From Ruminococcaceae bacterium UBA1227 (GTDB lineage: Bacteria > Bacillota > Clostridia > Oscillospirales > Acutalibacteraceae), in NCBI GenBank assembly GCA_002309175.1, contig DBWX01000002.1:57441-77587 (forward strand): DNA of 20,147 nucleotides. Direction: 5' to 3'. Under the pieces are notes generated by a model. The model searched no databases, was not told the origin of the DNA, and was given only the letters and a program-made list of their open reading frames with translations. Every line of letters begins with the position of its first letter. Within the stretch, counting starts at the first letter, position 1. Position numbers and translations under genes: made by a program. This document shows, one piece after another, positions 7,135-15,995 of this stretch.

Positions 7135-7449
7135 TTATCCTACTCTTTCTCCCTTGACGGCGATCTTGCCCATCATCGGAACTTCAATATCTCCGCTGCA
7201 GAATGCTCCCTCAAAAGTAAGAACTCCCGAGAGATCACCGATATTAAGCATAGGCACCTGAGCCTTGACTCTGAGCGTATTGCCGTTTTCCTCGCGGACA
7301 TCAACGAGGTTGAGCGCCGGTGTTATGCCGAAGCCCTGCGCGTCAATCGTGAATTCGTACTTTCCGTTCTTCTCAGCAATCGTGAGAATCGGGTCTGCCT
7401 TGAGGAAAGGCACTGAAACATTGAGTTTCCATTTTCCGAGACCTATCAT
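7135..7449 (-). CDS. Small beta-rich protein of unknown function
   Basis: A 104-residue protein of no family I recognise. It has no signal peptide or transmembrane segment, and alternating hydrophobic/polar residues suggest mostly beta strands. A short motif recurs three times: VPFLKADPILTI (13-24), VPMLNIGDLSGVLTF (65-79) and VPMMGKIAVKG (90-100), each a V-P-[FM]-[LM] start followed by a strand. Evidence that it is real: an excellent ribosome site AAAGGAG eight bases before the ATG, 18 bases after the polC stop, and a one-base gap to the polyprenyl synthase. The position suggests a role alongside prenyl diphosphate synthesis or use, for example binding a hydrophobic ligand, but that is inference from context only. 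Confidence 0.8.
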   Translation of the reverse strand: MIGLGKWKLNVSVPFLKADPILTIAEKNGKYEFTIDAQGFGITPALNLVDVREENGNTLRVKAQVPMLNIGDLSGVLTFEGAFCSGDIEVPMMGKIAVKGERVG

Positions 7450-7467
7450 AATGTTTGCTCCTTTCGC

Positions 7468-10400
7468 TTAGCTGAACAGGCTCATCTGGCTGCTGTCGGG
7501 TATTCCGACAAGCGCGCCGAGTTCCTTAAGTCCGGTAACAACCGCAGAGGAAATACCGGATCTGTTCTGGATGTCTTCGACGGAGGTATAAGGTCCGTCT
7601 CCGTCATCCTTCGCTTTTTCGAGTGCGGCCGCGGCGGAATCACCGAGACCTTTTATTGATTTGAAGGCAAGACGGATCTTGCCGTCCTCAATCGTGTATA
7701 CGGTGGCCCTTGACTTGTAGAGATCGACGGTGAGGAATTCCACGCCGCGGGCCTTCATCTCAAGAAGCACCTGAAGACACATGACGGTGTCCTCATCCTT
7801 CTTGTTGAAGTCATCTTTGGCGTTCAGTTCATGGATTCTCGCAACATTTGACTGAGGGTCCGCCATAATATCGAAGGCGGTTATGTCATCGCCGCGGACA
7901 GTCAGGAATGTCGCGTAATACTCAAGCGGGCGATAAAGTTTAAACCACGCGAGGCGGAGCGCAGCCATGACATAGGCCGCGGCATGAGCCTTCGGGAACA
8001 TGTACTTAATCTTGAAGCAGGAATCAATATACCACTGCGGAACATCGTGCTCCTTCATGGCCTTGATATGCTCATCGGTCATCTTCTCAGCGGCCTTGCC
8101 CTTCCTGACGATTTCCATAATCTTGAAGGCCATGTTCGGATCAAGACCGTAGTGCATGAGACCGACCATTATGTTGTCTCGTGTACCGATAACCTCAGAG
8201 ATGGTGCAGACACCGTTGTGAATAAGTTCCTGCGCATTTCCGAGCCATACGTTCGTGCCGTGTGAGAGACCCGAAATCTGGAGCAGGTCGGAGAAGTTCT
8301 TCGGCTTACACTCCATAAGCATGCCGCGTACGAACGATGTACCCATCTCCGGAATCGAAAGGGTTCCGGTCTCACATCCGTCGATATCCTCAGGCGTTAT
8401 ACCGAGAGGTTCGGGACTGGTGAACAGTTCGTAAAGTTTCGGGTCACAGACATCTACATCGTCTATGGCAATTCCGGTCATGTCCTCAAGATACTTGTAC
8501 ATGGTCGGGACATCGTGACCGAGGTTGTCGAGTTTCAAAATCGTGTCGTGCAGGAAATGGAAGTCGAAGTGAGTCGTCATCATTCCCTTGCCCTTGTCAT
8601 CGGCCGGGTACTGTACGGCAGTGAAGTCATAGACATCGTAGTTGTCGGGAACAACAACCATGCCGCCCGGATGCTGACCGGTGGTGCGCTTGACGCCCAT
8701 ACAGCCGTCAACAATGCGCTGTATCTCAGCGGAGTTTGCGACAATGCCCTTGTCCTGATAATACTTCTTCGCGAAACCGAATGCCGTCTTGTCGGCGATT
8801 GTCGCGACTGTTCCGGCTTTGAAAACGTGGTCCTCGCCGAAGAGTTCTATAGTGTACCTGTGTGCCTCCGACTGGTATTCACCGGAGAAGTTTAAGTCAA
8901 TATCGGGTGATTTATCGCCCTTGAAACCGAGGAAGGTCTCAAAAGGTATGTCGTGTCCGTCACGGACGAGCGGCTCGCCGCATTCCGGACAGTCCTTCGG
9001 CGGCAGGTCGTAACCCGAACCCACTTCGCCGTTTAAGAAGAACTCAGTATGTTTGCATTTTTTGCAGCGGTAGTGAGGCGCAAGCGGGTTGACCTCTGAA
9101 ATACCTGCCGCCGTCGCAACGAAACTCGAGCCTACGGAACCACGTGAGCCTACGTGATAGCCGTGGTCCTCGGAGTCTTTGACGAGTTTCTGGGCGATAA
9201 TATAAAGTACGGCAAAGCCGTGTTTAATAATCGATGTAAGTTCCTTGTCGAGGCGCTCGGAAACATATTCGGGGAGAGGATCTCCGTAAAGTTCCTTCGC
9301 CCTGGAATAGCAGAGCTCCTCGAGTTCCTGCTCGGCTCCCTCGATTGAAGGCGGGAAGTTGCCCGCAGGGACGGGTCTTATACTCTCCACCATGTCAGCT
9401 ATTTTATTCGGGTTCTCAACAACTACCCTGCGGGCCGTTTCCTCGCCCAGGTAGGAGAACTCCTCAAGCATCTCGCCCGTGGTTTTGAAGTAGAGCGGGG
9501 CCTGCATGTCCGCGTCGCGGAACTCCTGTCCGTACATGAGAACCGCTCTGTACTTGGAGTCACCCGGGTCGAGGAAATGGGCGTCGCCCGTGGCGACGCA
9601 TAACTTCCCGGCGTCCTCCGCCAGTTTCACGATCTTCCTGTTCATCTCGCGCAGCTGTTCCTCCGAATCATACTTCGGCGGAACCATGACAAGCTGCTTT
9701 GTAACCTTGTCCTTCTCGTAGGTCGGACGGAGTTTGAAAGCGTTGTTTCCTATGGGCTGGATTTCCAGATAATCATAGAAGTCAACGAGCTCTTTGATGC
9801 GTTCCTCTGACTCACCGTTTTCAATCGCCTTATAGAGTTCACCGGCTTCACAGGCAGTACCGAGAATGAGGCCTTCCCTATGCTCTATGAGGTCGGACTT
9901 CAATGTTACCGGTCTGTAGAAGAAGTGCTCCGTATGGGCTTTTGAGACGAGTTTGTAGAGATTCTTAAGACCTGTGTTGTTGGTGGCCAGAATAATCTGA
10001 TGGTAGGTGTGACGATGGACATCCGAGGAATCTCCGATATCCTTTTCCTTAAGCATTGCCTGGATGGCATCCCAGCCCTGAGGCGCGCCTTCGCGCACGT
10101 CATCATAGACATATGACTCCACGCCGTAGATGACCTTTATGCCCTTCTTCTCGGCCATGGCAAAGGCCGAAGGATAGCCCTGAAGTACGCCGTGGTCGGT
10201 TATGGCGACGGCCCTGTGCCCCCAGTCCGCCGCGCGCGCAACGAGGGCGCCGGCATCCTTCATGGCATCCATGGCCGACATATTGCTGTGCATGTGAAGT
10301 TCAACGCGCTTCTCCGGCGCGTCGTCCGTTCTGACAATCTTTTTTACCTCGGCAATGGCTGCAGCCTCTATGACAAACTCACCCTTGTACCTGTCAGATA

Positions 10401-11076
10401 CAATTGCACCGCGTACAATTACGGTGAGACCGTCTTTGAGGCGCTTGCAGAGGGAAGCGACTTCCTGCACCTGCTTTATTATTTTCACGGGATAGGCACC
10501 CGTGTCATCCTTTATGTTAAAGGTGATGATCTTGCTTCTGCCGTCCTTGGTGTCCCTTATGTTGAGGCTGAAGATATCGCCCCAGACAACAACGGTGCCG
10601 TCATCCCATTCGATTTCAGATATCTTCTTCGGCTTTTTGCCGATTTTGTTTCCGTAGATTACCTTTGCGGTCTCAAGATAAAGCGGTATTCCGGGCTCTA
10701 TGTGATGGGGTTTTGACTCCTCCTCTTCACGGACGCGCCTCTCCCGCTCCTCGGCGGCTCTTATGTCAGCGGCATCCTGCATCTCCTTGAGCTTGTCAAG
10801 AATTTCATCCCTGTCCGCTTCAGCCTTCTCGGGAACGCTCAGATTAACCGTAACTTTTTCGAGGTTCAGGCTCTCCCTGACCGCGTCGGAGAAAACCGAA
10901 ACAAGCGTATCCGCCTTTTCAAAATGGGCAGCACAGACCGCAGACAGACGCATTTCTCTCGTCTGTCTGTTTATTTTCATGTCGGTTATTTCGGCATACC
11001 TGAAACTCTCCGGGTATGTCTCATCCATAACCGATGCAAATAAATCGTCTATCCTTTTCTTCTGAAACTGCGGCAC
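7468..11076 (-). CDS. polC: DNA polymerase III alpha subunit PolC, lacking the exonuclease domain
   Basis: The replicative polymerase of low-GC Gram-positives, here 1202 residues against about 1430-1450 usually. Domains: N-terminal region with a charged linker (about 97-125); OB fold (about 158-247); PHP domain with H261, H263, D294, H295, E320, D498 and H500; palm with PDIDLNF (D725, D727) and D850 in ILKLDNLGHD as the expected catalytic triad; zinc knuckle Cys 671, 674, 696, 699; fingers; and C-terminal domain. The extreme C-terminus QMSLF (1197-1201) is a beta-clamp-binding motif. The DEDD exonuclease that normally interrupts PHP is absent: only about 38 residues separate E320 from YHQIILATNNTGLKNLYKLVS. 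It begins with GTG (11074-11076), one base after the ispG stop. Confidence 0.97.
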   Translation of the reverse strand: MPQFQKKRIDDLFASVMDETYPESFRYAEITDMKINRQTREMRLSAVCAAHFEKADTLVSVFSDAVRESLNLEKVTVNLSVPEKAEADRDEILDKLKEMQDAADIRAAEERERRVREEEESKPHHIEPGIPLYLETAKVIYGNKIGKKPKKISEIEWDDGTVVVWGDIFSLNIRDTKDGRSKIITFNIKDDTGAYPVKIIKQVQEVASLCKRLKDGLTVIVRGAIVSDRYKGEFVIEAAAIAEVKKIVRTDDAPEKRVELHMHSNMSAMDAMKDAGALVARAADWGHRAVAITDHGVLQGYPSAFAMAEKKGIKVIYGVESYVYDDVREGAPQGWDAIQAMLKEKDIGDSSDVHRHTYHQIILATNNTGLKNLYKLVSKAHTEHFFYRPVTLKSDLIEHREGLILGTACEAGELYKAIENGESEERIKELVDFYDYLEIQPIGNNAFKLRPTYEKDKVTKQLVMVPPKYDSEEQLREMNRKIVKLAEDAGKLCVATGDAHFLDPGDSKYRAVLMYGQEFRDADMQAPLYFKTTGEMLEEFSYLGEETARRVVVENPNKIADMVESIRPVPAGNFPPSIEGAEQELEELCYSRAKELYGDPLPEYVSERLDKELTSIIKHGFAVLYIIAQKLVKDSEDHGYHVGSRGSVGSSFVATAAGISEVNPLAPHYRCKKCKHTEFFLNGEVGSGYDLPPKDCPECGEPLVRDGHDIPFETFLGFKGDKSPDIDLNFSGEYQSEAHRYTIELFGEDHVFKAGTVATIADKTAFGFAKKYYQDKGIVANSAEIQRIVDGCMGVKRTTGQHPGGMVVVPDNYDVYDFTAVQYPADDKGKGMMTTHFDFHFLHDTILKLDNLGHDVPTMYKYLEDMTGIAIDDVDVCDPKLYELFTSPEPLGITPEDIDGCETGTLSIPEMGTSFVRGMLMECKPKNFSDLLQISGLSHGTNVWLGNAQELIHNGVCTISEVIGTRDNIMVGLMHYGLDPNMAFKIMEIVRKGKAAEKMTDEHIKAMKEHDVPQWYIDSCFKIKYMFPKAHAAAYVMAALRLAWFKLYRPLEYYATFLTVRGDDITAFDIMADPQSNVARIHELNAKDDFNKKDEDTVMCLQVLLEMKARGVEFLTVDLYKSRATVYTIEDGKIRLAFKSIKGLGDSAAAALEKAKDDGDGPYTSVEDIQNRSGISSAVVTGLKELGALVGIPDSSQMSLFS

Positions 11077-11077
11077 T

Positions 11078-12139
11078 TTATAACCTCTCTATCTCGGCGA
11101 AGAGCTCATCAATAAGCTGCTCTTCGGGAACTTTCTTTATTATTTCGCCCTTTTTAAAGATGAGGCCGCATCCCTTGCCGCCGGCGATACCTATGTCGGC
11201 GTTTTTCGCTTCACCCGGACCGTTTACCGGGCAGCCCATGACGGCAACTCTGATGGGCTTATGGACGGAGCGCAGACGGTTCTCAACCTCATTCGCTATG
11301 GCGATGAGGTCAATCTGCGTCCTGCCGCATGTCGGGCATGAAATAAGCTGCGCTTCGTTTTCAATGAGGTCCAGACACATGAGAATGTCATGGGCCGCCT
11401 TTATCTCTTCGACCGGGTTCGCAGTGAGCGATACGCGTATGGTGTCGCCTATGCCGTCGGCAAGAAGAGAACCTATGCCTATTGAGGACTTGATAAGGCC
11501 GTTGTAGGCCGTGCCCGCCTCGGTGACACCGAGGTGGAGCGGATAGTCACACTCTTCGGCGACTATTCTGTATGCGTTTATGGTGTTTCTGACATCGGAT
11601 GATTTTATGGAAATTACGGTGTCATAGAAATCACACGACTCAAGAATCTTTGCGTGGTTTAAGGCACTCTCCGCCATGGCTCTCGGTGTGGGCCCGTCAT
11701 ACTTCTCGAGAAGTTCCTTCTCAACGGATCCGGAGTTTACGCCGATACGGATTGGAATGCCCTTTGCCTTGCAGGCATCGACAACCTTCTCGACATTCTC
11801 CCGCGCACCGATATGACCGGGGTTTATACGTACCTTGTCTATACCGGCATCTATGGATGCAAGGGCAATTCTGTAATCAAAGTGTATATCAGCCACGAGA
11901 GGTGTCTTTACAGCCTCCTTGAGAGCAGGTATGAGCGGAATGTCATCCATGGATGAAACCGCGATGCGTATAATCTGGCATCCCGCGTCCTCAAGGGCCT
12001 TCGCCTGCTTTATGTTTCCCTCAATGTCACTTGAGATGACATTGAGCATTGACTGTATGACTATGGGAGCGCCGCCGCCGATTTTTATTCCGCCGACGTC
12101 CACCTGTCTTGAATTTCTTCTGGGTTTTGTGAATTCCAC
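11078..12139 (-). CDS. ispG: 4-hydroxy-3-methylbut-2-enyl diphosphate synthase
   Basis: IspG/GcpE, 353 residues, the [4Fe-4S] enzyme that converts MEcPP to HMBPP in the MEP isoprenoid pathway, using flavodoxin or ferredoxin electrons. The N-terminal TIM barrel contains VADIHFDYRIAL and VRINPGHIG. The C-terminal iron-sulfur domain has ISCPTCGRTQ (C268, C271) and MGCPVNGPGEA (C303, E310), the full cluster-ligand set. One detail departs from the usual sequence: the barrel motif normally QSMTNTxT is QSMLNVIS here (residues 29-36). It lies 12 bases after rseP and one base before polC. With dxr in the same operon it supplies precursors to UppS and the polyprenyl synthase. Confidence 0.97.
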   Translation of the reverse strand: MEFTKPRRNSRQVDVGGIKIGGGAPIVIQSMLNVISSDIEGNIKQAKALEDAGCQIIRIAVSSMDDIPLIPALKEAVKTPLVADIHFDYRIALASIDAGIDKVRINPGHIGARENVEKVVDACKAKGIPIRIGVNSGSVEKELLEKYDGPTPRAMAESALNHAKILESCDFYDTVISIKSSDVRNTINAYRIVAEECDYPLHLGVTEAGTAYNGLIKSSIGIGSLLADGIGDTIRVSLTANPVEEIKAAHDILMCLDLIENEAQLISCPTCGRTQIDLIAIANEVENRLRSVHKPIRVAVMGCPVNGPGEAKNADIGIAGGKGCGLIFKKGEIIKKVPEEQLIDELFAEIERL

Positions 12140-12151
12140 AGCAGTACCTCC

Positions 12152-13207
12152 CTAAAAGAACTTGGATATGTCACTGATTGTCACCACAACCATGAGACCG
12201 AGCAGAAGTGCCAGGCCCGCATTGTTTATGGCTGCCTCGACACGAAGCGGCATTTTCTTGCCCGTAAGACCTTCAAAGATAATCAGGAGGAAGCGTCCTC
12301 CGTCAAGTGCCGGGAACGGGATGAGATTGAAGACTCCTATGTTTATGGCTATGAAAGCCATAATCGTGAGCAGCCTGGAAAAGTCCATCGTGTTGACCGC
12401 GTCAGTGGTTGTATCCGCTATTATGTCCACCGTGCCTATGGGGCCGGAGAGATTTTTAAGATCGAAGTTGAGTGTTGCAATGTCGTAAAGACTTGTCCAC
12501 ACGATACGGGCAATTGAGAGCGAGTCTAGCAGAGAGTATTTCAGTACTGAGCCGAATGTCGGTTCAATTCCGACTATGGCAAAGTCGTAGACTACCGTCT
12601 TTACACCTTCCACTTCAGCCGTGTCGAACTTTACGGAACGGATCATCTGCTCCTCGCCGTCACGCTCGACAAGGAAGTCAAAGACGGCATCCTCGTCTCT
12701 CATCATATAAAATGAGAGGTCGTACTCGGTGTGGATTTTATCGTTTCCTATGGCGATGATCCTGTCACCCTCCCGAAGACCGCCCGCCTGACTCGCCGCG
12801 TTTTCGGAAAACTTTGCGACTGCGGGGGTTCCTATAAGGTCAGAGGTGCTGAGTATTACCGCCATAATGATAATGCCCGTCAGGATATTTACCGTTGCGC
12901 CCGCAATTATGATAATTGCGCGTTGCGTCCAGGGCTTTGCATTGAAGGCATTCTCGTCCGGGCTCTCGGAGTCCTCGCCCTCCATCGCAACGTATCCGCC
13001 TATCGGCAGAAGGCGCAGCGAATAATCGGTATCCCCTTTTCGTCTTTTGAAGAGCGCGGGTCCCATACCGATGGAAAACTCGTTTATCTTAACTTTGAAA
13101 ATCCTGGCAAAAGTAAAATGGCCTAGTTCGTGGCTCATAATAATGATGCCGAAGAAGAGTATGGCGACAAGGATCGGCCATACCGTGGACCAGATGCTCG
13201 AGAGCAT
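12152..13207 (-). CDS. rseP: RIP zinc metalloprotease RseP (site-2 protease)
   Basis: A 351-residue membrane-embedded site-2 protease. In Bacillus the homologue (RasP) cleaves anti-sigma factors and leftover signal peptides. The first membrane helix carries the zinc motif SHELGH (H26, E27, H30). A helix at about 97-118 follows. A PDZ domain lies at about 120-205 (NAASQAGGLREGDRIIAIGN). LSGPIGTV (253-260) precedes the last helices. The third zinc ligand is D302 in NLIPFPALDGGR. Its start overlaps the dxr stop by one base (TAATG). The anti-sigma partner is not in this window. Confidence 0.97.
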   Translation of the reverse strand: MLSSIWSTVWPILVAILFFGIIIMSHELGHFTFARIFKVKINEFSIGMGPALFKRRKGDTDYSLRLLPIGGYVAMEGEDSESPDENAFNAKPWTQRAIIIIAGATVNILTGIIIMAVILSTSDLIGTPAVAKFSENAASQAGGLREGDRIIAIGNDKIHTEYDLSFYMMRDEDAVFDFLVERDGEEQMIRSVKFDTAEVEGVKTVVYDFAIVGIEPTFGSVLKYSLLDSLSIARIVWTSLYDIATLNFDLKNLSGPIGTVDIIADTTTDAVNTMDFSRLLTIMAFIAINIGVFNLIPFPALDGGRFLLIIFEGLTGKKMPLRVEAAINNAGLALLLGLMVVVTISDISKFF

Positions 13208-14361
13208 TAAAGGGATCCTGCCTTTCTGCTGACAAATTCGCGGGCGAGCCTGTCAGCCGTCATAACATCCATAAGCGTATATTCTTCCGTACTCTCACAG
13301 GCCTCCATGGCCTCACCGACAAGTTCGCCTATGTCGAGGAAGCCTATGCGGCCGTTCCTGAACAGGAAGTTTGCCTGCTCATTGGCGCCGTTTGCCGCGG
13401 CGGGATAAAGACCGCCGCGCTTTATGGCCTCGCGGCAGACCGAGAGGCAGTCAAATGTGTCATAATCGGGTTCGGCAAATGTAAGCGTGCCGAGTGCCGC
13501 GAGGTCCAGCTCGCCTGTCGGCGACTCGTACCTCTCCGGATAGGTCAGAGCGTACTGGATGGGGATCTTCATATCGGGAAGTCCCAGCTGCGCTATGACC
13601 GCATTGTCATCAAATTCGACCGCGCTGTGGATTATGCTCTCGCGGTGAACGACAACCTTTATCTTGTCCTGGGGAACATCGAATAGCCAGCAGGCCTCGA
13701 TGACCTCAAGTCCCTTGTTCATCATTGTAGCTGAGTCTATGGTGATTTTTGCGCCCATGTCCCAGTTGGGATGCTTAAGCGCCTGCTCGGCAGTGACATT
13801 CGCAAGTTCCTCACGCGTCATGCCGAAGAACGGTCCGCCGGAAGCGGTAAGCAGGATGCGTTTTAATGCCCTGTTCTTAGGGGCGCCGCGAAGGCACTGG
13901 AAAATCGCGGAATGTTCGCTGTCAACAGGATAGATGTTAACGCCCTTCGCCTTTGCGGCGCTCATTACGAGTCTGCCGCCGGCGACGAGTGTCTCCTTGT
14001 TTGCGAGGGCGAGATTCTTGCCCTCATCTATTGCGTCGAGTGTCGGGACGAGACCCGCCATGCCGACAATTGAATTTAAAACCGTATCCGCGGACTCCTC
14101 ACGGGCGCACTCACAGATACCGCCTATGCCGGAGAGGACTTTTATGTCCGTGTCGGCAAGGCGGCCTTTAAGGTCATTCGCGGCGCTCTCGTCAAGAAGC
14201 GCCACCATCTTCGGCGAGAACTCGCGCGCCTGCTCCTCAATGAGGTCGACGTTTGAGTTTGCCGTGAGCGCAGTCACGGTAATGCCGCGCGCCCGCGCGA
14301 CATCGAGTGCCTGCGTACCTATAGAGCCGGTAGAACCTAAAACAGAGAGTTTATCAGTCAT
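13207..14361 (-). CDS. dxr: 1-deoxy-D-xylulose 5-phosphate reductoisomerase
   Basis: Dxr/IspC, 384 residues, catalyses the NADPH-dependent first committed step of the MEP pathway (DXP to MEP). The N-terminal Rossmann motif is LGSTGSIGTQAL (residues 8-19). LANKETLV (119-126) is the conserved strand. The metal site is DSEHSAIFQCL (D147, E149) together with E219 in MMNKGLEV. The C-terminal helical domain is complete. It directly abuts cdsA (TAA then ATG without a gap) and overlaps rseP by one base. Also called ispC. Confidence 0.97.
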   Translation of the reverse strand: MTDKLSVLGSTGSIGTQALDVARARGITVTALTANSNVDLIEEQAREFSPKMVALLDESAANDLKGRLADTDIKVLSGIGGICECAREESADTVLNSIVGMAGLVPTLDAIDEGKNLALANKETLVAGGRLVMSAAKAKGVNIYPVDSEHSAIFQCLRGAPKNRALKRILLTASGGPFFGMTREELANVTAEQALKHPNWDMGAKITIDSATMMNKGLEVIEACWLFDVPQDKIKVVVHRESIIHSAVEFDDNAVIAQLGLPDMKIPIQYALTYPERYESPTGELDLAALGTLTFAEPDYDTFDCLSVCREAIKRGGLYPAAANGANEQANFLFRNGRIGFLDIGELVGEAMEACESTEEYTLMDVMTADRLAREFVSRKAGSL

Positions 14362-15210
14362 TTAAACACCAACCGATCCGAAAATCACGATAAACGCGTA
14401 GAACATGGGCAGAACCATGATGACGCTGTCAAAGCGGTCCATTATTCCGCCGTGTCCGGGAATGAGTTTTGAATAGTCCTTTATGTTGTAGTTCCTCTTT
14501 ATGAGGGAAGCCGTGAGATCTCCGAACATGGATGCCACGGACATGAACGGTGACATCAGGCAGTAGAACCAAAGCGGCACACCGAACGGTTTGGTGGCGA
14601 AGAAGTGAACGTACAGGAAGTACCAGAGAAGGTTGAGGAAGAATACGACAACAATTCCGCCGATACAGCCCTCAAGGGTCTTCTTCTCGGAGAGTTTGGG
14701 TGTGACCTTATGCTTGCCGAACGCCATACCGGAAAGCTGGGCAAATACATCGGTAAAGAGCGATGAAGCCACGACATACCAGACGAAGAACTGGCACTCG
14801 CGCAGGTCAAGGAACTCATATGTCTTGTAGAGGTCGCCGATGACCGGGCACATGGCAAATGCCGTGGGAACAACCACTGCCGCATAGATGGTACCCGCAA
14901 TATGCTGAAACTCTATTTCGGGATAGTTCATGACCGCCATAAGGCATACGAAGATTACAAACAAAATCACAAGTGCGCTCATGGGTATGCGGGAGGGATA
15001 AGCAATACCGAGCACCCAGGCAAACGCAAATACTATTGCAACTGCCTGTACGTATTTATTCTTAAGACCTATGCACCTTGTAAGTTCAAAGCAGGCCATT
15101 GCCGCTAAAACCGCAAAGAACAGGTCAAAGACTATGCTCTTGAAGAAAAACAGCCATACCACAATAAGTATGACGGCAATCGTAACACCGGATATTACTC
15201 TTTCTTTCAT
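14362..15210 (-). CDS. cdsA: Phosphatidate cytidylyltransferase
   Basis: A 282-residue polytopic membrane enzyme making CDP-diacylglycerol from CTP and phosphatidic acid, the branch point to phosphatidylglycerol and other phospholipids. There are several hydrophobic segments from residue 8 onward. The family signature near the C-terminus is complete: ASLIKRNYNIKDYSKLIPGH followed by GGIMDRFDS, with the conserved Lys-Arg, Asp and GHGG...DRxDS residues. Size and position between uppS and dxr are canonical for Firmicutes. It starts 11 bases after the uppS stop. Confidence 0.96.
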   Translation of the reverse strand: MKERVISGVTIAVILIVVWLFFFKSIVFDLFFAVLAAMACFELTRCIGLKNKYVQAVAIVFAFAWVLGIAYPSRIPMSALVILFVIFVCLMAVMNYPEIEFQHIAGTIYAAVVVPTAFAMCPVIGDLYKTYEFLDLRECQFFVWYVVASSLFTDVFAQLSGMAFGKHKVTPKLSEKKTLEGCIGGIVVVFFLNLLWYFLYVHFFATKPFGVPLWFYCLMSPFMSVASMFGDLTASLIKRNYNIKDYSKLIPGHGGIMDRFDSVIMVLPMFYAFIVIFGSVGV

Positions 15211-15221
15211 AAAACTCTCCC

Positions 15222-15950
15222 TTATACACCACCGAAACGTCTGTCGCGTTTCGCGTAATCCATTATGGCCGCGTCGAGGTCATCCGTCGTGAAATCGGGC
15301 CACAGTACATTTGCAAAATAAAGTTCGGAATAAGCCGACTGCCAGGTCAGGAAATTTGACAGGCGAAGTTCACCGCTGGGGCGGATTATGAGGTCGGGGT
15401 CGGGCATGCCGGCCGTATAAAGGCCTGCGGAAATATCGTCCTCCGTTATTTTCGAGGGCTTAAGCTCACCCTTTTGCACGCGTTCCGCTATAAGTTTTAC
15501 GGAGTGAAGAATCTCCTGCCTTCCGCCGTAGTTGAGCGCGATGTTTATCGTTGTGGTATTCTCCTGCGTGGCATCGAGCTGCGTCCTGTCCACCAGTTTC
15601 TGAAGCTCCTTGGGGATTCTGCCGGTATCGCCGATTATGCGGAGAATATAGCCGCGTTCACGGCGGTCATACTTCGTCTCGTCGGCCTCGGTCAGATACT
15701 CCTTGAAAAGCTTCATAAGCGCTGCCACTTCCGAGGGCGGGCGCTTCCAGTTCTCCGTGGAGAAGGCATAGAAAGTGACGACCTCTATACCGATATCATG
15801 ACTGTAGTCAACAATCTTTCTGAACACCTTGGCACCGGCAATATGTCCTTCGGAACGCGGCAGACCGCGCTCCGTCGCCCACCGGCCGTTGCCGTCCATG
15901 ATTATACCTATATGTCTGGGCCTGAATTCCTCAGGAGGTAAGTTACTCAT
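15222..15950 (-). CDS. uppS: Undecaprenyl diphosphate synthase (isoprenyl transferase)
   Basis: A 242-residue cis-prenyltransferase, adding isopentenyl units in cis to farnesyl diphosphate to make the C55 lipid carrier of cell-wall synthesis. Signatures: IGIIMDGNGRWA with catalytic D19, FYAFSTENWKRP, ALNYGGRQEI, and DLIIRPSGELRLSNFLTWQS with SELYF, including the Arg residues that bind the IPP diphosphate. Length is typical. A stable GAAA-loop hairpin lies between frr and this gene, and a GGGTGA site precedes its ATG. The enzyme uses products of the MEP pathway encoded just downstream (dxr, ispG). Confidence 0.97.
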   Translation of the reverse strand: MSNLPPEEFRPRHIGIIMDGNGRWATERGLPRSEGHIAGAKVFRKIVDYSHDIGIEVVTFYAFSTENWKRPPSEVAALMKLFKEYLTEADETKYDRRERGYILRIIGDTGRIPKELQKLVDRTQLDATQENTTTINIALNYGGRQEILHSVKLIAERVQKGELKPSKITEDDISAGLYTAGMPDPDLIIRPSGELRLSNFLTWQSAYSELYFANVLWPDFTTDDLDAAIMDYAKRDRRFGGV

Positions 15951-15970
15951 AAAATCACCCGAAACAATTG

Positions 15971-15990
15971 CGGAGGGCTTTCGCCCTCCG
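15971..15990 (-). other. GNRA-loop hairpin between frr and uppS
   Basis: On the minus strand CGGAGGGC-GAAA-GCCCTCCG forms a perfect 8-bp GC-rich stem capped by a GAAA (GNRA) tetraloop, 5 bases after the frr stop and 20 bases before the uppS start. It is followed by CAATTGTTTC, without a T-run, so it is not a standard intrinsic terminator. An mRNA-stability or processing element at the gene junction is more plausible. Confidence 0.75.
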
Positions 15991-15995
15991 AAATT

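Noticed and set aside
10192..10716. Open frame of 174 codons on the plus strand inside polC
   Set aside because: It lies opposite the OB and PHP coding part of polC, with no ribosome site or promoter and no recognisable protein family.
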